From assembly GCF_000003605.2 (NCBI RefSeq), contig NW_003152753.1:188949-213845 (forward strand): a DNA stretch of 24,897 nucleotides, written 5' to 3'. This DNA comes from Saccoglossus kowalevskii. Lineage: Eukaryota > Hemichordata > Enteropneusta > Harrimaniidae. Shown piece by piece: positions 10,580 through 18,876 of this stretch (the first letter of the stretch is position 1; every line of letters starts with the position of its first letter). The position numbers and the translations under genes are program-made. The notes under the pieces are model-generated. The model was not told the DNA's origin. It saw only the letters and a list, made by a program, of their open reading frames with translations, and did no database searches.

Positions 10580-12939
10580 CATGACCTCGGCCAACAAATA
10601 CTGTCATGATCTCGGCCAACAAATACTGTCATGATCTCGGCCAACAAATTATGGGCATGACCCCAGTCAACACATATTCGCATGACCTCGGTCAACACAT
10701 ATTCGCATGACCCCGGTCAACACATATTCGCATGACCCCGGTCAACACATATTCGCATGACCTCGGTCAACACATATTCACATGACCTCAGCCAACAAAT
10801 ATTTGTATGACCTTGATCAACAAATACTGGCATGACCTAAGTCAACAAATATTGGCATGACTCCAGTCAACAAATATTGGCATGAACTCAGTCAACAATA
10901 TTGGCATGCCCTCGGTCAAAAAATATTGGCATGACCTAAGTCAACAAATATTGGCATGCCCTCGGTCAAAAAATATTAGCATGACTCCAGTCAACAAATA
11001 TTGGCATGAACTCAGTCAACAATATTGGCATGCCCTCGGCCAAAAAATATTGGCATGCCCTCGGTCAAAAAATATTAGCATGACTCCAGTCAACAAATAT
11101 TGGCATGAACTCAGTCAACAATATTGGCATGCCCTCGGTCAAAAAATATTGGCATGCCCTTGGTCAAAAAATATTAGCATGACTCCAGTCAACAAATATT
11201 GGCATGAACTCAGTCAACAAATATTGGCATGAACTCAGTCAACAATATTGGCATGACCTCGGCCAACAAATTATGGGCATGATCCCAGTCAACACATATT
11301 CGCATGACCTCGGTCAACACATATTCGCATGACCCCGGTCAACACATATTCGCATGACCCCGGTCAACACATATTCGCATGATCTCGGTCAACACATATT
11401 CACATGACCTCAGCCAACAAATATTTGTATGACCTTGATCAACAAATACTGGCATGACCTAAGTCAACAAATATTGGCATGACTCCAGTCAACAAATATT
11501 GGCATGAACTCAGTCAACAATATTGGCATGCCCTCGGTCAAAAAATATTGGCATGACCTAAGTCAACAAATATTGGCATGCCCTCGGTCAAAAAATATTA
11601 GCATGACTCCAGTCAACAATATTGGCATGCCCTCGGCCAAAAAATATTGGCATGCCCTCGGTCAAAAAATATTAGCATGACTCCAGTCAACAAATATTGG
11701 CATGAACTCAGTCAACAATATTGGCATGCCCTCGGTCAAAAAATATTGGCATGCCCTTGGTCAAAAAATATTAGCATGACTCCAGTCAACAAATATTGGC
11801 ATGAACTCAGTCAACAAATATTGGCATGAACTCAGTCAACAATATTGGCATGACCTCGGCCAACAAATTATGGGCATGACCCCGGTCAACACATATTCGC
11901 ATGACCCCGGTCAACACATATTCGCATGACCCCGGTCAACACATATTCGCATGACCCCGGTCAACACATATTCGCATGATCTCGGTCAACACATATTCAC
12001 ATGACCTCAGCCAACAAATATTTGTATGACCTTGATCAACAAATACTGGCATGACCTAAGTCAACAAATATTGGCATGACTCCAGTCAACAAATATTGGC
12101 ATGAACTCAGTCAACAATATTGGCATGCCCTCGGTCAAAAAATATTGGCATGACCTAAGTCAACAAATATTGGCATGCCCTCGGTCAAAAAATATTAGCA
12201 TGACTCCAGTCAACAATATTGGCATGCCCTCGGCCAAAAAATATTGGCATGCCCTCGGTCAAAAAATATTAGCATGACTCCAGTCAACAATATTGGCATG
12301 CCCTCGGTCAAAAAATATTGGCATGCCCTTGGTCAAAAAATATTAGCATGACTCCAGTCAACAAATATTGGCATGAACTCAGTCAACAAATATTGGCATG
12401 AACTCAGTCAACAATATTGGCATGACCTCGGCCAACAAATTATGGGCATGACCCCGGTCAACACATATTCGCATGACCCCGGTCAACACATATTCGCATG
12501 ACCCCGGTCAACACATATTCATATGCCCTAGCCAACAAATATTCATATGCCCTAGTCAACAAATATTGGCATGACCTTGATCAACAAATATTGGCATGAC
12601 CTTGGCCAACAAATACAGGCATGACCTTGGCCAACAAATACAGGCATGACCTTGGCCAACAAATATTGGCATGACCTCAGCCAACAAATATTCATATGCC
12701 CTAGTCAACAAATATTGGCATGCCCTCAGTCAAAAAATATTAGCATGACCCCAGTCAACAAATATTGGCATGACCTCGGCCAACAAATAATGGCATGACC
12801 TGGGCGAACAAATATTCATATGACCGCTGCCAACAAATATTCGTATGACCTCAATTCGTTCATTTGTATGAGCCTACAAGTTATTGGCACGATCTCTTCC
12901 AAATGTATAGGCATGACCACAGTCAACAATATTGGCATG
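10580..12939. repeat. Minisatellite, 25 bp unit with higher-order blocks, about 93 units
   Basis: The unit is CATGACCTCGGTCAACAAAT followed by ATTGG, 25 bp, with 24 and 26 bp variants. Units vary at fixed positions (CATGACCCCGG, CATGACTCCAG, CATGAACTCAG, CATGCCCTCGG and others). The variant order repeats as long blocks closed by a 26 bp unit ending AATTATGGG: block A 10656-11277 (622 bp, 25 units), block B 11278-11874 (597 bp, 24 units), block C 11875-12446 (572 bp, 23 units), then a diverged part to about 12939. A-block variant order is retained in B and C apart from fused units. Open frames inside are artefacts of the repeat. In the KLHL8 sense strand each unit reads CCAATATTTGTTGAC. Confidence 0.97.
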
Positions 12940-12950
12940 CTTACCTGATA
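12934..12950 (-). promoter_or_regulatory. Second splice-donor-like site downstream of the KLHL8 donor
   Basis: On the minus strand this reads CAG|GTAAGCATG, identical over 12 bases to the real donor 51 nt upstream (exon end 12996; this one would end at 12945). Use of this site would include the in-frame stop that follows the first donor. It sits exactly at the edge of the 25 bp array, whose units also begin CATG. It could be a decoy or minor donor, or a by-product of the array. Confidence 0.4.
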
Positions 12951-12995
12951 GTACCTAACTAGAAGTAAAAACCTGCAAATATTATGCATGCTTAC

Positions 12996-13926
12996 CTGCA
13001 GTGCTTTTCCTTGGTTTACTTCTTAACGAGAATCTATGTTGTGGGGTTGTCTTTGGATGAACAGAAGCAACAGACAAATGATAATTCTTGGCTTCATCCA
13101 CGTAGTCTCTACAAGTGTGGTTCTTTTTTATCATGTCTTCTTTCTCTACGACATTCATCAGAAATTCTGGTGATAACATCGGTAGACGTATTTTAGACAT
13201 CAAATCAGGTAAATGCTTTTGTCTCTTTTCCGGGATATACGAAACCCACTTAATAGATGCATTGTAAACTTCTTCTTCATTGGTTACCTTCAGATCCGAC
13301 GATGTCAGTAACAATCCAAGATGGCGTGCACTAATATGCAAATACTCGTCACATTCAGTCACTTCGATGAAATTGTCATACGTATACTTGTCAGCCGCTT
13401 TTACCAGAGCCGATCTGCCATGCAGCTCTGCAAAATTACGCACACCGAGCACATTAGATGGATGTAAATGATTTTTCATGAACTCACAGCACGCTCTTGC
13501 AACAGTTTCCATTTGTAATATCGAAGACGCATACAACAGTGGTTGAACGTTTTCGGTTGTCAACTTAATTTTTGATGTATACATAAACTTGACTAAGGCA
13601 TGCATGGCCTGCTCATCAATGTCACGGATAGTGATGACATCCTGCTTACTTTCCGACATCTCTAGTGTCAACATTGCCCGGAAGTATGGACTAGCACTCG
13701 CTAAAATTATTCGATGACACTTAATGGATTTTTTCCCTATACGAAGGTGGATATCACAAAGCTGTTGTGCTTCAAACAGTTCACATAATACAGAGAATGA
13801 ATCGCCATACATTGATTGAGCCGTAAACTCATTGGACGATAACGAATCATCATCAAATTCTTTCTCTTCGGCAGCAATCGGAGCTGCTAATCTTTCCTTT
13901 TCCAAGTTCGATTTCAACGCAAACAT
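12996..13926 (-). CDS. KLHL8: KLHL8-like protein, first coding exon: BTB and BACK domains
   Basis: This exon encodes the N-terminal half of a kelch-like substrate adaptor for Cullin-3 ubiquitin ligases. The BTB domain binds Cul3 and dimerises, and BACK links it to the kelch propeller. Counting from the ATG at 13926, residues 1-46 are an acidic, low-complexity leader. BTB spans about 47-151, with LCDIHLRIG, the CHR-IILASASPYFRAM core and VQPLLYA. The 3-box/BACK region runs from about HPSN (155-158) to about 270, with CRDYVDEAKNYHL near its end. KLHL8-specific matches include VARACCE, HPSN and the PRKSTAG end just before the splice. ATG 13926 has A at -3 (CCAACATG); the frame stays open upstream only through non-ATG codons to the acceptor near 13969. 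The exon ends CTGCAG|GTAAGC at 12996 in phase 1. Reading on gives a stop after four codons, which confirms the splice. KLHL8/KEL-8 has been linked to rapsyn turnover in other animals. Confidence 0.93.
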
Positions 13927-13968
13927 GTTGGCGGAGGTATACGCAGACACGGTGTGGTGCAGTCTTTC
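13927..13968 (-). other. 5' untranslated segment of the first coding exon
   Basis: These 42 nt lie between the acceptor (AG at 13970-13969, preceded by TTTTCTTTAATTGCC) and the ATG. They are in frame with the protein and contain no stop, so a longer N-terminus encoded by an upstream exon cannot be excluded. A GTG at 13950-13948 is in frame but there is no reason to prefer it to the ATG. Confidence 0.55.
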
Positions 13969-14529
13969 CTGGCAATTAAAGAAAAGTGAAAAACATTAAT
14001 TTGTATACACTATTTAATTTTTCATAAAAAAGAATGATTTCAGTTGTTCATACATTTTTGAATAATTTATTTAAAAAATAAAATATCTACAAGAAATGTT
14101 TTATGGTTTTCATTTCTGACACTCGCTAAACTGCAGCTATGTCCAAAGAAAAGTTTGTGATTGTGATGAAAGAATCTGGAACACATTCAATGTAAAGTTT
14201 ATGTTATCTTTGCAACGCAATGTTCATTTATCCATGGGAAATCAAATGTGAAGTCATGTGATTTTGTCAGTTTAGTTATGATTTAAGACGGCAAAATTCA
14301 AAATTGTTTAAATTTGTAAACTGTCTTCGATTCTAATGTTGGACTACATGAGATGTAGACAGAAGACTAACAAATAAAACAATAATGGCACGCGAACTCC
14401 TGGTCATACCACACTAAATCATTTTATTTGTCTTTTGTCAAACACATGAAAAGTAAGGTATATCATGTTAATAATCAATAAATCAAAAAAAAATCAAGCC
14501 ATGCATGGCACAGTCCTTGTTAGTTATCG

Positions 14530-14860
14530 AATTTAAGTCGGCCATTTTAAATCCGATCTGAGAAATATAATGACATGCATCAGGAACCCATAATGTCTAA
14601 CGTATATACCAATTTTGAACAAAATCCATCACAGCCAAAAAATGCTTGATTTTGATGATTTTTAGCACAAAAATGGCTGCTATTAGGCCATCTTGAATCA
14701 GATCGTGAAACAAATTAACGTGCATATGGATAATATCATGTATGATGTACGTATGAAGTTTGATTGTGATTGGTCCAGGCATTTCTAAGATACAGGTTCG
14801 GACGCACGGATGCACAGAGGTCAAAACATAAGTCAGTCCGAATGGGGACTAAAAAACCAC
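14530..14860. repeat. Dispersed repeat B, diverged copy
   Basis: Shared motifs with 6241-6830 in the same order are AAATGGCTGCTATTAGGCCA, TTGAATCAGATCG, a CATGTATGATGTACGTATGA block, GGACGCACGGATGCACAGA and a closing AGTCC...GGACT hairpin (about 14836-14854). An upstream GTCGGCCATTTTAAATC suggests a further partial copy. No coding potential is credible. Confidence 0.55.
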
Positions 14861-14989
14861 TTTTGACAGACTCAGTCAGATATATAAAGTTAAATAAATG
14901 ATGAATAAACAAACTCAACGACACTATAATTACAAGAGAATCGGCAACATTTTGGCATAAATAAAACATACTTAAAGCGCTGTAGTCTT

Positions 14990-15075
14990 TGCACTGCGCA
15001 TGTGCGAGATATATGGGTCTCATATAAACAAAGATGGTGAGTACGAACTGAGACGTTTCCAAGCTTTAATTAAGT
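14990..15075. repeat. Dispersed repeat C, copy 2
   Basis: The segment with TGCGAGATATATGGG, ATAAACAAAGATGGTGAGTA and GAGACGTTTCCAAGCTTTAA is the counterpart of 7040-7145. Both copies follow, or lie near, repeat B-type material and continue into less similar AT-rich DNA. Confidence 0.6.
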
Positions 15076-15269
15076 AATTTTCATGTTATGGAAGGCATCG
15101 AAGGAGTCAACACAAATGCACGACGAATACCATGCTTTAAAACAATGGTCAAAATTGATGATCTGTAATGTTATGAAGTGTAAAATTTGAATATTTGCAT
15201 ATATTTTAAATAATTAATAAATTCCACTGTCAAATAAGAAATAATTTATAACTTTTTTAGATGCTTTAA

Positions 15270-15453
15270 TACAGTAAAATCTGTATTAGAAGCCACATCC
15301 ATAATAGAAGTCGCACCTATTCTTTTTGAATAATTGAAAAGCAAAAATTCATGATTTCTCATATGTGTACATGCTCTCATAAAAGCCACATCCCCTTCGT
15401 TGCATTGTACCATTTTAATAGAAGCCGTGGTTTCCAATACAGGTTTTACAGTA
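15270..15453. mobile_element. MITE-like element with TACAGTAAAA/TACTGTAAAA ends, 184 bp
   Basis: The left end TACAGTAAAATCTGTATTAG pairs with the right end, whose reverse complement is TACTGTAAAACCTGTATTGG, and pairing continues into GAAGCCAC/GAAACCAC. Inside, AGAAGCCAC-like motifs recur about four times. The outer TACTGTAAAA resembles the ends of the elements at 3630 and 4325, although the interior differs. Confidence 0.65.
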
Positions 15454-16119
15454 CCAATCAACTACAATTTACTGAATGTCAAAGCGTTCACAAAGCGGTC
15501 ACAAAAAAACCTCCTTACCATTCTAATAATCAAAACATTAATTCCACTATTCATCTATTGATATGCAAATTAGTTTTAATTCTGACATCAAAATGATCAA
15601 TCAAATTAAATAGTACTACTCAGTATGCAGTATCAGATTGCTTCACGTTTTTTTAAGAGATTATAAATGTAGTAAATATGAAAAATACAGCATCAGCGAT
15701 TTTTGTTAAATTTACATTTTAAAGATTTGGCTACCTGAATGTAAAAACGATCAACATACATAGTAAGTTTCATTATCAGATAAATTTTGGTTGGTTGTCA
15801 GGTGGCAATTAATATGTCAACAATGACTGTCCAGCAAATACAAACTAGTTCCCCTATGCTTTTGAGACGATTAACACTGGAAGTGGGACAACAGACGGAG
15901 ACATCCTTATTCAATAATGTCATCGCACTTTGCTCGCAAATATGAAGACACATGAATATTACTAATGGATTTGTAGAAGCAGATTATTGATAATACCAAA
16001 GCTTTATAAGAGAAGGCTATGTAAGTGGTGTGATATGTGATAAAAAACTCAAATAAATTAACGAAGAGATATGTAATCTGTGAGACACTTACAAAATCAC
16101 AAGTACAACCTTGCATAAT

Positions 16120-16260
16120 AACATATTCTATTATACATCAGTTACCATAATGCGATAAGTTACAGTGTGCCATAATTTTGTGGTATTGCACGGGGTATTT
16201 TAGTCCTACCATAATAGGAAACGTGAATTCTAAATATGGAACGATTTTGTGCATAAGCGT
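16120..16260. repeat. Dispersed repeat A, copy 2
   Basis: This is the partner of 4570-4705, in the same orientation. Matching blocks include TATTATACATC, GATAAGTTACAGTGTGC, AATTTTGTGG, TCCTACCATAATAGGAAACG and CTAAATATGGAACGATT. Confidence 0.6.
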
Positions 16261-16373
16261 CATCTATTAACAAAAACAGTATGACACAAAGAAGTTCACT
16301 AAATCTGTTCTAAACGTTGTGGATTTCGTCATTCCCATGATGTATCCCTGGGAGGAAAAGATGTATAATAATA

Positions 16374-16503
16374 AGGTTATTATGAGGATACTGCAAAGTA
16401 TGCACTCTGACAGTACGCGGCCTCATCAACCTGTGTGTCCATTGATACTCCCACTGTACTGTACTGTCTTTGTGCATACTTTGCAGTATCCTCGTAATAA
16501 CCT
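16374..16503. mobile_element. Inverted repeat with 43 bp arms, possible MITE
   Basis: The left arm 16374-16416 and right arm 16461-16503 are inverse copies with 39 of 43 positions matching by my alignment; the longest shared run includes GAGGATACTGCAAAGTATGC. The loop is 44 bp. It is short for a transposable element and could equally be a hairpin-forming locus. Overlapping open frames on both strands follow from the symmetry. Confidence 0.75.
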
Positions 16504-16870
16504 CATAGTATATAAGACAACAATCTTGCTCACCCCACAATCAAACATTTCCAAGTGTCCATTGAATTCTGTGACGTAATTGGTTAAAATACGTTTGATT
16601 GACGTGCACATGGAACTCTCAAGATCCTCATCATATAACACTATATATAGATGTCAAAGTTGTATTCCCTTATTTTAGAAATTATCCGTGACAATGCCTA
16701 TCTCGCACCCGTTTGCCGAATGGGTGAATGTTAATTGTTGTGATTAGCAAAGATTAACCTGAATTGGGGGTACACGAATGGGTGAAATAGTAGAGCGACA
16801 CTGAGCATAACATCGTGACATAGCAAACGGTACTGAGAAGACAGGAACTTACAGTATCATACAACGTGTG

Positions 16871-16878
16871 TCACGTGA
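16871..16878. promoter_or_regulatory. TCACGTGA palindrome upstream-proximal site
   Basis: This octamer is a binding consensus for bHLH-ZIP factors of the TFEB/MITF/USF type. It lies about 130 bp into the inferred 5' intron, next to ATCCGGA, an ETS-like core. Function is inferred from sequence alone. Confidence 0.3.
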
Positions 16879-17007
16879 TCCGGACATTGCGACAAGAGAG
16901 ATCAGCTTTAGATCAACAACTTTAAACACAGTTCATCCCCAACCGTAAGCTGTGAGCTAGCAACTCTTGCCTGGATCACAATTCACGATGTTGTCCTGTT
17001 AACTTAC

Positions 17008-17110
17008 CTTCAGTACGAGAATTGCACTCTGAAGAACGCCTCTATCGACGTCAGGCGTTGTTCTTGCCCCTAAGTTTGGGGTTGTTTGTTATCGACAAGT
17101 GTGAGGACCC
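17008..17110 (-). other. Candidate non-coding first exon and promoter of the KLHL8-like gene
   Basis: The coding exon begins after an apparent acceptor (AATTGCCAG|GAAAG, exon from 13968), so a leader exon is expected upstream. The best minus-strand donor I see upstream is CTGAAG|GTAAGT, ending the exon at 17008. The preceding sense sequence has no ATG, so translation would still start at 13926. It contains a CRE-like TGACGTC and, further upstream (17133-17140), an AT-rich ATTTATAA that could act as a TATA element. The right boundary is a guess. It is also possible that a different exon is used. Confidence 0.4.
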
Positions 17111-18270
17111 GCTAGCTTAGTAAATATAGACATTATAAATACACACATAAAACATCAACAATGGAATCCATATGTCATATGTAATTACTGAGTATTATCA
17201 CATGTGCTAGTTCATATATTCATGTGTTACACACATGCCACATATAATCCGTATGTTGAATGTACACATGGTGGCGGAACCGCGGACTTAGGAAAAACAG
17301 TCTAGGGAGTTCTTGCAGTGTTACATACTTCTCGACGGTTGGTGGCGCTGTATAAAAATAATTCGCATTATATTCAGATTTGACCGGGGACTGACTTGCA
17401 CAACGAATGGAATAATGTGCAATCTTTTCATAATCACGCATAGAAAGACGTACAATCGTGTATTGGTTAGCTGTTTGAGTCGGTTTACAGTTAATTTGTA
17501 ATTTTAAAGAGCAGTGAATAGGGGCATCGTAGTAGAGAATTTCTTCCTTTTGATGAATTTCAATCTGTTTAAATATTTACAAAACAAATAATATTCAATT
17601 ACTGTGGTGATCCACAACAATTGTGATCCTCTTTTCAATATATATGCAACTTGAAGTCGTAAATTATTCCAAGCATTCCATTCCCCGACTGAAGCATAGC
17701 CTATAAATATAATATTGGATAAAATGTAACAACGTAAATTGTCCGATAAGATATTCATCTTTCCATCGCCATGAAAAATTGTCGAAAGTTGTGATTTTAT
17801 TTGTTTTCTCTGAATACAGATAACAATATTTCTGTATATCTGCGAATTAAGAGTCCCCTGTGCAAAATATTCACAAACTTGTCAATAGTTTGCAAGTATA
17901 GTAATATCCTGAGTACGTATACAACGCTATAAAACATGTGTTAAACTTTGAACAATTGAGTAGTCCTTACGCTTGTTATTGTACTAGACATTCGTATCAC
18001 GTGATATCGCATTATAGTAAAATATATTCCATAACTTAATATCACATTATAAGAATAAATTTTGGGTTTAAAATTGGCAAAACGGGTAAAAAATATATTG
18101 GTAAAGTTTGTGAATGTAAAAAAAAAAAACACTTTGTTATTGGAATGGGACAACTTTCGCACTTGAAATTGTATTGGTGTCGTAATGATGATGCCACGAG
18201 ACGACGCTCTTAGTCACGGAGTCCATGTGTAGTCATGACGACGTATGTAATGTAATACACCCATTGGTTA
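17111..18270. other. Upstream DNA without recognised genes
   Basis: I see AT-rich sequence with small open frames on both strands and no domain or conserved motif. A second TCACGTGA octamer is at 17997-18004. Confidence 0.5.
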
Positions 18271-18876
18271 AACCTCAGACTAGTAATAGTATTACTAGTC
18301 TGAAATTAAACAGTTAACACTTTCGATATATAAAAATGGCAAATTTTTACAACCCTGGTAGACTCCCGCTTTGTTTACACGGAGGCGACTCCACTCGGCA
18401 AGGGACGCAAGACAAGACACAATACTAAATTCAAAGGTACGTACCATGACTACGAAAATATGTTTGATTTATTGTCTCTGGTTCATAGGATATTTACACT
18501 TTCTTCACATCAGCTACACAACGTGCTGTATATGCATTACTTGTTGGTTTTTATTTCGCTGATATTTTCGTCGATTCAAAGTTGGTGAAATTTGTAAATC
18601 CGCGTGAATGTGTGGAATAACAATAGGAACGCATTGATTCTCTGGTAAGTTCGTGTAGTTAAAACGCAGTAAAACTGGTGAACACGTCGTTATACTGACA
18701 TTAAATGCCAGCGAAAATAAATGGTTTTACAGTGCAGTTTTGGGCATGTATTTTCCCCACTCACATCGGACTACTTTTGGCCGTAACAATGGGTCGTACC
18801 AAACACCTCCCGGGAACAAAATACGGACCTGCAAGTGGTTAAAACTCGGACTACAGTAAAGCAGTAGTCTGAGGTT
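18271..18876. repeat. Segment bounded by 12 bp perfect inverted repeats
   Basis: AACCTCAGACTA at 18271-18282 is the exact inverse of TAGTCTGAGGTT at 18865-18876, bounding 606 bp. The left end is immediately followed by a 29 nt near-perfect palindrome. There is no transposase frame inside. It could be a non-autonomous element or a coincidence of a short motif. Confidence 0.4.
18275..18303. repeat. Palindrome, 14 bp arms around a single base
   Basis: TCAGACTAGTAATA, a central G, then TATTACTAGTCTGA. The arms are perfect. It could extrude as a hairpin or bind a dimeric protein; nothing in the sequence decides which. Confidence 0.8.

Larger units (their letters stand above)
4224..12995 (-). other. 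Large KLHL8 intron between the BTB/BACK exon and kelch exon 1
   Basis: This 8.8 kb intron has donor GTAAGC at 12995 and acceptor TTTACAG at 4224. It holds most of the dispersed repeats and the 25 bp satellite. I see no second gene inside it on either strand. Confidence 0.85.
13969..17007 (-). other. Inferred 5' intron of the KLHL8-like gene
   Basis: This is 3.0 kb between the candidate leader exon donor (17007) and the acceptor before the coding exon. It holds repeat copies at 14530-14860, 14990-15075, 15270-15453, 16120-16260 and 16374-16503. The stretches 13990-14480 and 15460-16110 show nothing recognisable. If the leader exon is wrong, this is upstream intergenic DNA. Confidence 0.45.
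2958..17110 (-). other. KLHL8: KLHL8-like gene, 5' part (gene model; 3' end outside window)
   Basis: This is a split gene read right to left. Model: candidate non-coding exon (about 17110-17008), intron of about 3.0 kb, BTB/BACK exon (13968-12996), intron of 8.8 kb (12995-4224), kelch exon (4223-4080), intron of 1.0 kb (4079-3070), kelch exon (3069-2958), then an intron running out of the left edge. The visible coding length is 1187 nt, about 395 residues. Vertebrate KLHL8 is about 620 residues with six kelch blades, so roughly four blades are missing to the left. I searched 1-2957 for further kelch codons and saw none. Orthology to KLHL8 is inferred from remembered family sequence, not from a search. 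Confidence 0.85.

Noticed and set aside
10882-11829. Open frames with repeated WHELSQQ and KNISMTPVNKY
   Set aside because: They are translations of the 25 bp satellite; the frames exist only where 24 and 25 bp units happen to keep phase.
10580-12939. Regular repeats suggestive of a CRISPR array
   Set aside because: Units abut with no unique spacers, and the sequence is clearly eukaryotic.
12984-13471. Plus-strand open frames of 63-70 codons
   Set aside because: They are antisense shadows of the KLHL8 coding exon.
13948-13950. GTG as start of the KLHL8 protein, eight codons before the ATG
   Set aside because: Animal initiation normally uses ATG; the ATG at 13926 has a good context and the GTG lies between the acceptor and the ATG.
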